This document shows positions 1 to 5,237 of a stretch of DNA of 5,550 nucleotides, piece by piece. This DNA is from Burkholderiales bacterium (lineage in GTDB: Bacteria; Pseudomonadota; Gammaproteobacteria; Burkholderiales; Burkholderiaceae_C). A program made the position numbers and the translations under genes. The stretch's first letter is position 1; every line of letters starts with the position of its first letter. The notes under the pieces were generated by a model. It had not been told where the DNA came from. It was given only the letters and a program-made list of their open reading frames with translations, and ran no database searches. The DNA lies in contig CANHBY010000126.1 in assembly GCA_947458895.1 (NCBI GenBank), forward strand, positions 1-5,550, given 5' to 3'.

Positions 1-821
1 GCCGCATCCCGACCGCCAAGGGTTACCGGCTGTTTGTGGACACCATGCTCACCGTGTTGCCAACACCCCTTGAAGCCCAGGTGCGGCAACTCACGCCTGA
101 CCAGCCCCAAAGGGTGATCGCCAACGCAGCCCAGATGCTCTCCAGCCTGTCGAGCTTCGTGGGGGTGATCACAGCCCCTCGCAAGTCCAGCGTGTTTCAT
201 CACATCGAGTTCATGCGGCTGTCTGAGCGGCGGGTGCTGGTGATTTTGGTGGCCCCTGATGGCGACGTGCAAAACAGGGTCATCTTCACGGCGCAAGATT
301 ACAGCCCGGCTCAATTGCAAGAGGCCAGCAACTACCTCACTACCCACTTTGCCGGGTTGACGATTGAGGAGGTTCGTGAGCGCCTGCGCTCAGACCTGGA
401 TTCCCTGCGCAGCGAAATCGCCGCCCTGATGCAGGCGGCCGTGCAGGCCAGCTCAGAGGCCTTGGAAGACAGCCTCGAGCAGGTGGTGGTTGCCGGCGAG
501 CGCAATTTGCTGACGGTACAAGACTTCTCCAGCGACATGGGTTCATTGCGCAAACTGTTCGATCTTTTCGAGCAAAAAACGCAGATCATTCGCTTGCTCG
601 ACGTCAGCAGCAAAGCCGAGGGCGTTCGTATTTACATCGGTGGCGAAAGCACGGTGGTGCCCTTTGAGGAGCTCTCAGTCGTCAGTGCCCCCTATGAGGT
701 CGATGGCTGTATCGTCGGCACCCTGGGTGTTGTGGGCCCCACCCGCATGGCCTATGACCGCATGATCCAAATCGTGGACATCACTTCTCGCCTGGTCTCC
801 ACCGCATTGAGCACCAAATAG
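1..821 (+). CDS. hrcA: Heat-inducible transcription repressor HrcA (5' end cut off by window)
   Basis: HrcA represses heat-shock chaperone genes (groESL, dnaK/grpE operons) by binding the CIRCE inverted repeat; its activity depends on folding by GroEL. The reading frame is already open at base 3 and begins [16 protein letters not shown], which matches the conserved segment just after the N-terminal winged-helix DNA-binding domain. About 65-75 residues are therefore missing upstream, and the GTG at 36 is an internal valine, not a start. The 272 visible residues cover the GAF-like and dimerisation regions: RNLL near the middle, IYIGGES, then [18 protein letters not shown] close to the C-terminus, the family's most recognisable end motif. 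The stop is TAG at 819-821. The next gene, slmA, lies 106 bp downstream and is functionally unrelated. I found no complete CIRCE element in the window. The family assignment is very secure. Confidence 0.96.
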   Translation, partial: RIPTAKGYRLFVDTMLTVLPTPLEAQVRQLTPDQPQRVIANAAQMLSSLSSFVGVITAPRKSSVFHHIEFMRLSERRVLVILVAPDGDVQNRVIFTAQDYSPAQLQEASNYLTTHFAGLTIEEVRERLRSDLDSLRSEIAALMQAAVQASSEALEDSLEQVVVAGERNLLTVQDFSSDMGSLRKLFDLFEQKTQIIRLLDVSSKAEGVRIYIGGESTVVPFEELSVVSAPYEVDGCIVGTLGVVGPTRMAYDRMIQIVDITSRLVSTALSTK

Positions 822-837
822 TTGTGTCGCTGGGGTG

Positions 838-846
838 TGCCAGAAT
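838..846 (+). promoter_or_regulatory. Possible extended -10 promoter upstream of slmA
   Basis: The hrcA-slmA gap contains TGC-CAGAAT, which resembles an extended -10 element (TGn followed by a TATAAT-like hexamer at 841-846). I see no good -35 at normal spacing. If it is used, the transcript would start near 853. That would rule out the GTG at 835 as the slmA start and leave a leader of about 75 nt before the ATG at 928. This is a weak call from sequence similarity only. Confidence 0.2.
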
Positions 847-927
847 CAATCCTCCGACCAACCCGGCAGGAAACCTTCGTCTCGCAGGGTTTCGCCCCAA
901 CTCGCAGTCTTTTCCCAGCCTCCCCAG

Positions 928-1620
928 ATGACCTCATTGCCCACCAGTGAAGTTTCCTCTCCAAGCAGCCCAGACGAGGCTTTGGCAACGCCCACGGGGG
1001 CTGCGCAAGAGGTTGTTTCTTCTGATGCGACAGCCGCACGCAAACGTCCCAAGCCTGGTGAGCGCCGCGTTCAAATTTTGCAAACTCTTGCCGCCATGCT
1101 GGAGCAGCCTGGTGCCGAGCGTGTGACGACCGCGGCCCTCGCGGCCAAGATGGATGTGAGTGAGGCAGCGCTGTACCGTCATTTCGCCAGCAAGGCACAG
1201 ATGTTTGAAGGGCTGATCGAATTCATCGAACAAAGTGTGTTCAGCCTTGCCAACCAAATACAGGCCAAGGAGGCGCCAGGTCCGGAGCAAGCTCGGCAAA
1301 TCTTGGCCATGCTGATGCAATTCGCCGAGCGCAATCCTGGCATGACGCGTGTGATGGTGGGTGATGCCCTGGTGTTCGAGAGCGATCGGCTGGTGGTTCG
1401 AATGAACCAGTTCTTCGATCGGCTGGAGTCTCAATTGCGGCAGTCCCTGCGCGCAGCGGCCGACGCAGCAGGGTCCTCCACGCCCACCGTCGAGGCCAAT
1501 GTGCACGCCGCTGTGCTGACGGCGTTTGCGGTGGGGCGCATTCAGCGCTTCGCCCGCTCCGGTTTTAAACGCAGCCCAACGGAACATCTCGACGCGGCAC
1601 TGAAACGCTTGTGTTTCTGA
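928..1620 (+). CDS. slmA: Nucleoid occlusion factor SlmA (TetR-fold DNA-binding division inhibitor)
   Basis: SlmA binds specific chromosomal sites and disrupts FtsZ polymers near the nucleoid, which keeps the septum from closing over DNA. The 230-residue product has a TetR-type N-terminal domain after a low-complexity Ser/Pro/Ala tail of about 45 residues. The core starts at ERRVQILQTLAAMLEQ (45-60). The helix-turn-helix is VTTAALAAKMDVSEAALYRHF (66-86), followed by the SlmA-typical SKAQMFEGLIEFIE and QFAERNPGMTRVMVGDALVFE. These track E. coli SlmA closely from memory (SEAALYRHFPSK, LIEFIED, GFGERNPGLTRIL); E. coli SlmA is 198 aa. The frame stays open back to a GTG at 835, but ATG 928 is preferred because residues upstream look non-homologous. 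Neither start has a clear Shine-Dalgarno. The unusual feature is the tail; similar unconserved tails are plausible in betaproteobacterial members. A generic TetR regulator is the alternative, but is unlikely. Confidence 0.9.
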   Translation: MTSLPTSEVSSPSSPDEALATPTGAAQEVVSSDATAARKRPKPGERRVQILQTLAAMLEQPGAERVTTAALAAKMDVSEAALYRHFASKAQMFEGLIEFIEQSVFSLANQIQAKEAPGPEQARQILAMLMQFAERNPGMTRVMVGDALVFESDRLVVRMNQFFDRLESQLRQSLRAAADAAGSSTPTVEANVHAAVLTAFAVGRIQRFARSGFKRSPTEHLDAALKRLCF

Positions 1621-1656
1621 GCTCAAGCTGCGCCGATTGATTTGGGGTGCTGGCCT

Positions 1657-1673
1657 GGGCGGCCGAGTCGCCC
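1657..1673 (+). repeat. Small stem-loop between slmA and the DUF815 gene
   Basis: GGGCG (1657-1661) and CGCCC (1669-1673) form a perfect 5-bp stem with a 7-nt loop. A second, weaker complementarity (TTGAT 1637-1641 with ATCAA 1675-1679) could stack below it across a large bulge. No T tract follows, so it does not look like an intrinsic terminator. The rest of this 98-bp gap is C/T-rich and holds an 8-C run at 1704-1711. Function unknown; a chance GC-rich palindrome is quite possible. Confidence 0.3.
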
Positions 1674-1718
1674 GATCAACCTATCCCTGCTTCCCCCCTG
1701 TTTCCCCCCCCGTTTCAC

Positions 1719-2585
1719 ATGACCGACATCACCGCTCTTTTACAAAAAGCCGAGCAGCTCCTAACACGCCTGGAAGGCTTGTTGCCCCAAAACCTGTGCG
1801 CTCCCGACTGGTCTAGTTCAACGGCTTTTCGTTACCGCCGTCGTGGCAGTGGAAAAGTGTTGCAGCCGGTGCGCCAAGTGGCGCGTATTCAGTTGAGCGA
1901 TCTGGTCGAGGTGGATCCTCAAAAAGAGCGGCTGCTCGCCAACACCGCGCAGTTCATGGCCGGCAAGCCTGCCAACAATGTGCTTCTTACAGGGGCTCGA
2001 GGCACAGGCAAGAGCTCGCTCATCAAGGCCTGCTTGAATCAGTTTGCCCCCCAGGGCCTGCGCCTCATTGAGGTCGACAAGGCCGACCTGGTGGACCTTC
2101 CCGACATTGTTGAGCTCGTGGCCGAGCGCCCTGAGCGCTTTATTGTGTTTTGTGATGACCTGAGCTTTGAGGACGGTGAGCCCGGCTACAAGGCCCTGAA
2201 GTCCATTCTTGACGGCTCGGTGGCGCAAGCGTCTGACAACGTGCTGATCTACGCCACCAGCAACCGTCGTCATTTACTGCCCGAGCACATGAAGGACAAC
2301 CTCAGCTACCACACCACCGAAGACGGCGAAATTCACCCCGGGGAAGGGGTGGAGGAAAAAATTTCGCTCAGTGAACGCTTCGGTCTGTGGGTCAGCTTCT
2401 ACCCGTTCAGCCAAGACGAGTACCTGGCCATCGTGGCTCAGTGGTTGCGCCACTATGGTCTGACCGAGCCGCAAATTGAGGCCTCTCGCCAGGAAGCCTT
2501 GATCTGGGCCCTGGAGCGAGGCTCACGCTCAGGCCGCGTAGCTTTTCAGTTCGCCAAGGACCACAGCGCTCGGGGCATGGCATGA
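1719..2585 (+). CDS. DUF815-family P-loop (AAA-like) ATPase of unknown role
   Basis: Cytoplasmic nucleotide-binding protein of 288 residues, recognised as the DUF815 family found widely in proteobacteria next to mutT/argJ-type genes; its biological role is not established. An N-terminal predicted helical segment (3-25) precedes an AFRYRRRGSG stretch. The Walker A loop is GARGTGKSS (92-100). Walker B is FIVFCDDLSFE (141-151), with the acidic pair D146/D147. A sensor-1-like IYATSNRRH sits at 177-185. EKISLSERFGLWVSFYPF (213-230) and GSRSGRVAFQFAK (268-280) would supply arginine-finger and sensor-2-like residues. The frame is open back to a GTG at 1647, but that Pro-rich stretch looks unlike protein, and the family begins near TDITALLQKAEQLL, so ATG 1719 is chosen. 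It has no visible Shine-Dalgarno. Its stop overlaps the mutT start (ATGA, 2582-2585), implying translational coupling. Confidence 0.88.
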   Translation: MTDITALLQKAEQLLTRLEGLLPQNLCAPDWSSSTAFRYRRRGSGKVLQPVRQVARIQLSDLVEVDPQKERLLANTAQFMAGKPANNVLLTGARGTGKSSLIKACLNQFAPQGLRLIEVDKADLVDLPDIVELVAERPERFIVFCDDLSFEDGEPGYKALKSILDGSVAQASDNVLIYATSNRRHLLPEHMKDNLSYHTTEDGEIHPGEGVEEKISLSERFGLWVSFYPFSQDEYLAIVAQWLRHYGLTEPQIEASRQEALIWALERGSRSGRVAFQFAKDHSARGMA

Positions 2586-3001
2586 GTAACGAGCGGCTGC
2601 CAATTGATGTGGCTGTGGGTGTGCTGATAGACCCCGAAGGCCGGTTTCTATTGACCTCTCGCCCTCAAGGCAAGGTGTTCGCCGGTTACTGGGAATTTCC
2701 CGGCGGCAAGCTCGAAGCCCATGAAACCGTGGATCAGGCCCTGCGCCGCGAGCTGCAAGAAGAGTTGGGGATCACCATCGGCCCTACACACCCCTGGAGG
2801 GTTGAATTGATGGACTACCCTCATGCCCGGGTGCGCCTGCATTTTTGCAAGGTCTTTCAATGGGTTGGAGAGCTTCAAATGCGCGAGCAGCAGGCCATGA
2901 GTTGGCAGGTGCTGCCTGTGACTGTTCACCCCATCTTGCCAGGCACGGTTCCGGTGTTGGACTGGTTGGCTGCCGAGCGTAACCATGGGGGTCATGCATG
3001 A
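2582..3001 (+). CDS. mutT: MutT-type Nudix hydrolase (8-oxo-dGTP diphosphatase)
   Basis: MutT hydrolyses 8-oxo-dGTP to the monophosphate, so oxidised guanine is not built into DNA. The 139-residue product has a complete Nudix box: G42, five residues, E48, seven residues, then REL-QEE-LGI (56-64). E57, E60 and E61 are the expected metal-binding acids. The box is preceded by the typical WEFPGGKLE (37-45), and the early strand IDVAVGVLIDPEGRFLLTSRP matches the MutT fold. Length fits a single-domain MutT (E. coli 129 aa), with no fused thiamine-synthase domain. The start ATG lies inside the stop of the upstream ATPase gene (ATGA), and only a weak purine stretch precedes it, so translation probably depends on the upstream gene. 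The Nudix fold is certain. The 8-oxo-dGTP specificity is inferred from overall similarity, and other Nudix substrates remain possible. Confidence 0.92.
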   Translation: MSNERLPIDVAVGVLIDPEGRFLLTSRPQGKVFAGYWEFPGGKLEAHETVDQALRRELQEELGITIGPTHPWRVELMDYPHARVRLHFCKVFQWVGELQMREQQAMSWQVLPVTVHPILPGTVPVLDWLAAERNHGGHA

Positions 3002-3097
3002 CCTAGGGGATTGGCCAGCCCAAGGGTGCCACCCGGTCTGCGCGGTGTGTGAATTGAAGAAGCTTTGGGGCGTGACAGATGACCCACGGTAACGCTT

Positions 3098-3110
3098 CAG
3101 TGCAGCACTG
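3098..3110. repeat. Short perfect palindrome CAGTGC-A-GCACTG
   Basis: A 13-bp dyad with 6-bp arms around a central A. The symmetry would suit a dimeric DNA-binding protein as well as an RNA hairpin (4-bp stem, 5-nt loop in practice). It lies about 100 bp past the mutT stop and 215 bp before hisI. The symmetry is visible; any operator role is a guess. Confidence 0.4.
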
Positions 3111-3163
3111 CTTCCGTGCAGGCCCCTGGTGTCGTGTCAAAGCCTAAATGCCGCTTGCTCGCT

Positions 3164-3183
3164 GGCCATCAAACCCGATGGCC
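3164..3183. repeat. Seven-base-pair stem-loop, GGCCATC / GATGGCC
   Basis: GGCCATC (3164-3170) and GATGGCC (3177-3183) are perfectly complementary around a 6-nt loop AAACCC. It is the strongest hairpin in the gap before hisI. The bases after it are TCGAATCC rather than a T tract, and the other strand also lacks T's after the stem, so it is not a standard terminator in either direction. It could be part of a structured leader, a repeated extragenic palindrome, or chance. Confidence 0.5.
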
Positions 3184-3287
3184 TCGAATCCACCACAGTG
3201 GCGCGAAATCCTGTGCGATAGACTCGCCCCATGGTCAATACAAATCGTCAAAAATCGCAGTTCCGAATGGCAATATGTGCGCTCAAA

Positions 3288-3304
3288 GGTGCACTCAAAG
3301 CACC
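3288..3304 (+). promoter_or_regulatory. Hairpin and CTCAAAG direct repeat just upstream of the hisI ribosome binding site
   Basis: GGTGC (3288-3292) pairs with GCACC (3300-3304) across a 7-nt loop ACTCAAA. With one bulged C the stem extends by AA/TT (3286-3287 with 3306-3307). The same stretch contains the direct repeat CTCAAAG at 3282-3288 and 3294-3300. It ends 10 nt before the AGGAGG of hisI, so it could affect ribosome access. The repeats are plain in the sequence; the regulatory role is inference. Confidence 0.35.
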
Positions 3305-3314
3305 CTTGGGGCAC

Positions 3315-3320
3315 AGGAGG
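3315..3320 (+). promoter_or_regulatory. Strong Shine-Dalgarno AGGAGG of hisI
   Basis: A full AGGAGG, 4 nt before the ATG at 3325. It is the clearest ribosome binding site in the window and decides the hisI start against the in-frame ATG at 3148. The spacing is at the short end of normal, but it is acceptable because the pairing is strong. Confidence 0.75.
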
Positions 3321-3324
3321 TTGC

Positions 3325-3732
3325 ATGGGTGACTCTTTGTCTGAGGGTTGGCTTGATGACATCCGATGGGATGCCAACGGCTTGGTGCCTGTGATCGCTC
3401 AAGAGCTTGGCAGTCATGATGTGCTGATGTTCGCCTTCATGAATCGTGAAGCACTCGCCTTGACCGTTGAAAAAGGAGAGGCTGTTTACTGGAGCCGCTC
3501 ACGCAACCGGCTGTGGCACAAAGGTGAAGAATCGGGCCATCTCCAGAAGGTCCACGAAATTCGCCTGGATTGTGATAACGATGTCGTGCTTCTCAAGGTC
3601 ACGCAGCTGGGCCATGAGCCCGGCATTGCGTGCCACACCGGCCGCCACAGTTGTTTTTTCAAGCTTTACAAAGAGGGTACATGGCAGGCCATCGACCCCA
3701 TTCTGAAAGACCCGGAGCACATCTACAAATGA
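3325..3732 (+). CDS. hisI: Phosphoribosyl-AMP cyclohydrolase
   Basis: HisI opens the adenine ring of phosphoribosyl-AMP to give ProFAR, the third reaction of histidine biosynthesis, in the cytoplasm. The 135-residue protein shows the family pattern: [19 protein letters not shown] at the N-terminus, then [12 protein letters not shown] (33-44), [18 protein letters not shown] (55-72) and the metal site. In that site D82, D84 and D86 in [10 protein letters not shown] are the expected magnesium ligands, and C83, C103 and C110 ([11 protein letters not shown]) the zinc ligands. Length equals the usual single-function HisI; the hisE function is in a separate gene, unlike the fused HisIE of E. coli. 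The start is fixed by AGGAGG at 3315-3320. Its stop overlaps the hisE start (ATGA at 3729-3732). hisF, the usual upstream neighbour in this group, is absent here. Confidence 0.96.
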   Translation: MGDSLSEGWLDDIRWDANGLVPVIAQELGSHDVLMFAFMNREALALTVEKGEAVYWSRSRNRLWHKGEESGHLQKVHEIRLDCDNDVVLLKVTQLGHEPGIACHTGRHSCFFKLYKEGTWQAIDPILKDPEHIYK

Positions 3733-4091
3733 GCATGCCGACTGACGATGTGCTGGCGCGTTTGGCGCAAGTAATCGAGCAACGCAAACACGCTGAACCC
3801 GATAAAAGCTATGTCGCCAAGTTATTTTCCAAGGGCCTGGACGCCATCCTTAAAAAGGTGGGAGAAGAGGCCACCGAGACGGTGATGGCCGCCAAGGATG
3901 GCGAGCCCCACAAGGTCGTCTACGAGGTCGCCGATTTGTGGTTTCACAGCCTTTTGGTGCTGTCCCATTTTGGTCTGCAGCCCTCTGACGTGCTGGCCGA
4001 GCTGGCCCGGCGTGAGGGCTTGTCCGGCCTGGAGGAAAAAGCCCAACGATCTGCCCCCGCCACAGGCCAAGGGGGCTCAGCGAATGCTTGA
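3729..4091 (+). CDS. hisE: Phosphoribosyl-ATP pyrophosphatase
   Basis: HisE removes pyrophosphate from phosphoribosyl-ATP, the second step of histidine synthesis, and supplies the substrate of HisI encoded immediately upstream. The 120-residue all-alpha protein carries the MazG-like metal motif. [15 protein letters not shown] (42-56) has E46, E47 and E50, and [14 protein letters not shown] (65-78) has E66 and D69. [21 protein letters not shown] is the standard family opening. The C-terminal 15 or so residues ([11 protein letters not shown]) are a low-complexity tail. The frame is open further upstream inside hisI, but the ATG at 3729 overlaps the hisI stop in an ATGA and matches the family start; a second ATG at 3735 is also possible. 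A GGAG at 3714-3717 is distant, so coupling to hisI translation is likely. Confidence 0.95.
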   Translation: MSMPTDDVLARLAQVIEQRKHAEPDKSYVAKLFSKGLDAILKKVGEEATETVMAAKDGEPHKVVYEVADLWFHSLLVLSHFGLQPSDVLAELARREGLSGLEEKAQRSAPATGQGGSANA

Positions 4092-4470
4092 CGAGGGGAT
4101 GGCCCAGGACAGCCTAGTCAGCGCCCATAAGCTGGCCCACCTGAGGCAAATCACCTTGACTGTGTATGTTTTATACGCGGTAGCGCCCCTTACCGCGGGC
4201 CTCTCGGCCTTGCTAGCCATTGGCATTAATCACACGAAGCGTCGAAGCATGTTGGGCACGCCTTTTGATGAGCACTTTGCCTGGCAAATTCAGCTGTTTT
4301 GGCGCAGCGTTCTGTTCCTGCTGGTGGGTTATTTCACCGTTTGGTTTCACTACGTGGGCCTGATTTTTTTGTTGCTTGGCTTTGGCTGGTACCTTTACCG
4401 CCTCGTCATGGGTGTTTTTTGTTTCATCAAGGGCAGGCCTCTGCCTCGCCAATTTCCCTCTTCATCATGA
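4084..4470 (+). CDS. Small inner-membrane protein, probably DUF4870-like
   Basis: A 128-residue hydrophobic protein with no assigned function. A polar start (about residues 1-21) is followed by a first membrane segment, [20 protein letters not shown] and onward (about 23-47). A polar loop with [22 protein letters not shown] comes next, then two closely spaced segments from [13 protein letters not shown] to [19 protein letters not shown] (about 77-118), and a short tail, [12 protein letters not shown]. The pattern of three helices, a loop with FDEHFAWQ and a final WYLYRLVMG resembles DUF4870-type proteins that I recall beside hisE in Comamonadaceae. It overlaps hisE by 8 bp and the HIT gene by ATGA, so it belongs to the same transcript. 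ATG 4084 is chosen because a G-rich stretch (4070-4075) lies 8 nt before it. ATG 4099 is an alternative, but the purines there abut the codon. Confidence 0.8.
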   Translation: MLDEGMAQDSLVSAHKLAHLRQITLTVYVLYAVAPLTAGLSALLAIGINHTKRRSMLGTPFDEHFAWQIQLFWRSVLFLLVGYFTVWFHYVGLIFLLLGFGWYLYRLVMGVFCFIKGRPLPRQFPSSS

Positions 4471-4814
4471 GTCACGACCCCAACTGCATTTTTTGCAAAA
4501 TCATCGAAGGCAAAATCCCCAGCCGCAAGCTCTATGAGGATGATGATTTACTGGCCTTCCACGACATCTCGCCTTGGGCGCCAGTGCACTTTCTCATCGT
4601 GCCCAAAATTCATGTCGTGTCTTTGTACGATGTCTCTGCCGAACACCAGGCTTTGCTCGGGAAAATGCTGTCTCTGGCGCCTGAGCTGGCACGGCAGGAG
4701 GGGGCTCTGAACGGCTTTCGCTGCGTCATCAACAATGGTCAAGACGGCGGGCAGGAAGTCTCTCACTTGCATCTTCATGTGATGGGGGGGGCGCGCCCCT
4801 GGGCCCGAGGGTAG
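4467..4814 (+). CDS. hinT: HIT-family nucleotide hydrolase (HinT-like)
   Basis: Histidine-triad proteins of this branch hydrolyse purine nucleoside phosphoramidates and acyl-AMPs in the cytoplasm. The 115-residue product starts with the typical CIFCKIIEGKIPS (7-19; C7 and C10 resemble the zinc pair of some bacterial HIT proteins), continues through FHDISPWAPVHFLIVPK (31-47) and ends with the triad HLHLHVMGG (100-108). H102 is the expected nucleophile, with H100 and H104 the flanking triad histidines. Length fits the HINT branch (about 110-130 aa). The start ATG overlaps the stop of the membrane-protein gene, and the upstream bases are pyrimidine-rich, so translation is probably coupled. An 8-G run (4784-4791) codes the glycines after the triad; the frame is intact across it. 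The next gene begins 153 bp downstream. Confidence 0.93.
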   Translation: MSHDPNCIFCKIIEGKIPSRKLYEDDDLLAFHDISPWAPVHFLIVPKIHVVSLYDVSAEHQALLGKMLSLAPELARQEGALNGFRCVINNGQDGGQEVSHLHLHVMGGARPWARG

Positions 4815-4934
4815 GCAGGATCCTAAGGCTTAGTCTCCCAACCCCGGCCGAAAAAAGCACTCCGGATTTGCCTGTTCGCGATGATCGAAGGTGGGTTTTC
4901 CTGTGATTTCCTAGGTTTTTTTGGGGTGCTCAAT

Positions 4935-4940
4935 TAAAAT
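4935..4940 (+). promoter_or_regulatory. Possible -10 box of a tatA promoter
   Basis: TAAAAT in an AT-rich block that stands out from the GC-rich surroundings. Transcription would start near 4947, leaving about 20 nt that includes the Shine-Dalgarno. At 17-bp spacing the -35 position reads TAGGTT, a poor match. That leaves the call dependent on composition and position in front of a gene expected to be independently expressed. Confidence 0.3.
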
Positions 4941-4955
4941 TAAGAAATTCCCTCT

Positions 4956-4960
4956 AGGAG
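4956..4960 (+). promoter_or_regulatory. Shine-Dalgarno AGGAG of tatA
   Basis: AGGAG with 7 nt to the ATG at 4968 is ideal spacing and fixes the tatA start. The ATG at 4961 touches the purine tract, is out of frame and stops after six codons. Confidence 0.75.
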
Positions 4961-4967
4961 ATGATTC

Positions 4968-5195
4968 ATGGGTTCAATTAGTTTGTGGCACTGGCTGATC
5001 GTTTTGGTGATCGTAGTTTTGGTCTTTGGTACCAAGAAACTCAAGAACATCGGCTCTGATCTGGGCGGTGCGGTCAAGGGCTTCAAAGATGGTTTGAAAG
5101 ATGGCAGTGCAACCGCTGAAGTGCCACCCCAGGTCACCGCCACACAAAAAACCGACTCACAAGTCGTGGACGCCGACTCTAAAACCAAGAGCTGA
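4968..5195 (+). CDS. tatA: Sec-independent (twin-arginine) translocase subunit TatA
   Basis: TatA oligomerises at the inner membrane to form the passage for folded proteins with twin-arginine signals, working with TatB and TatC. The 75-residue product has the classic plan: a short periplasmic N-terminus, one membrane helix (about 6-20, [16 protein letters not shown]), the F20-G21 hinge, a basic amphipathic helix [22 protein letters not shown] (22-43) with the conserved KGFK, and a polar disordered tail. As in many members, the membrane helix contains a polar residue near its start (H8). tatB follows 42 bp downstream and is the expected partner. TatA rather than TatE is favoured because of this context. 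Translation starts at a well-spaced AGGAG. Confidence 0.96.
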   Translation: MGSISLWHWLIVLVIVVLVFGTKKLKNIGSDLGGAVKGFKDGLKDGSATAEVPPQVTATQKTDSQVVDADSKTKS

Positions 5196-5206
5196 TTTTT
5201 CTCTTT

Positions 5207-5227
5207 TTCGGCCTGCGGCCTCCGCGG
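5207..5227 (+). repeat. Small GC-rich inverted repeat in the tatA-tatB gap
   Basis: The 42-bp gap holds a T-rich tract followed by GGCC-TGC-GGCC and the overlapping GCGG-CCT-CCGC. The T's precede the stems on the + strand, the wrong order for a terminator, so read-through into tatB is expected. The stems could influence the relative expression of tatA and tatB, but this is only inference. Confidence 0.35.
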
Positions 5228-5237
5228 TCGCTTCCCC

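Larger units (their letters stand above)
3002..3324 (+). other. Gene-free leader/intergenic region before hisI with several inverted repeats
   Basis: No convincing gene lies in these 323 bases. The hisI frame is open back to an ATG at 3148, but those 59 codons resemble no part of the HisI family. Open frames on the other strand are short and unfamiliar. I see no remnant of hisF (the usual upstream partner) or of yacG (a common neighbour of mutT). The visible structure consists of short inverted repeats: GGGT-GCC-ACCC (3024-3034), CAGTGC-A-GCACTG (3098-3110), a 7-bp stem (3164-3183), CCAC-A-GTGG (3193-3201) and a 5-bp stem (3288-3304). None is followed by a T run. An AT-rich patch at 3237-3256 may lie near a promoter, but no -35/-10 pair with good spacing is evident. 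Confidence 0.6.
4815..4967 (+). other. Intergenic gap between the HIT gene and tatA
   Basis: This stretch has no gene. It contains a palindrome GGGCCC just before it, CCTAGG (4910-4915) followed at once by seven T's (4916-4922), and an AT-rich block at 4931-4949. CCTAGG plus the T run looks terminator-like, but the palindrome has no loop and no longer stem that I can find, so I do not call a terminator. A single AGCACTC (4856-4862) resembles half of a CIRCE site, but no partner GAGTGCT follows. Confidence 0.5.

Noticed and set aside
870..893. GAAACC / GGTTTC hairpin and CTCGCAG repeat before slmA
   Set aside because: A 6-bp stem with a 12-nt loop and a 7-bp repeat are within chance expectation here; no associated T run or known operator.
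752..1198. 148-codon - strand frame spanning the hrcA-slmA gap
   Set aside because: Trp/Arg/His-rich translation without family resemblance; it lies mostly over hrcA and slmA coding sequence.
934..1626. 230-codon open frame on the - strand opposite slmA
   Set aside because: It mirrors the slmA frame, has no recognisable motif, and its composition (many His, Leu, Gly) is typical of a shadow of a GC-rich gene.
3177..3201. tRNA-like T-arm (CTCGAATCC followed by ACCACA)
   Set aside because: No matching acceptor, D or anticodon arms can be built upstream, and the T stem itself has a mismatch and an 8-nt loop.
4856..4862. AGCACTC, half of a CIRCE (HrcA) operator
   Set aside because: The required inverted GAGTGCT partner about 9 bp away is missing, and tat genes are not expected HrcA targets.
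4910..4922. CCTAGG followed by seven T's as a terminator of the his-HIT unit
   Set aside because: The palindrome has no loop and cannot be extended into a stable stem.
4961..4981. Six-codon mini-ORF overlapping the tatA start
   Set aside because: Its ATG touches the AGGAG with no spacer, so it is unlikely to be translated.
5200..5227. Terminator between tatA and tatB
   Set aside because: The T tract comes before the stem rather than after it on the coding strand.
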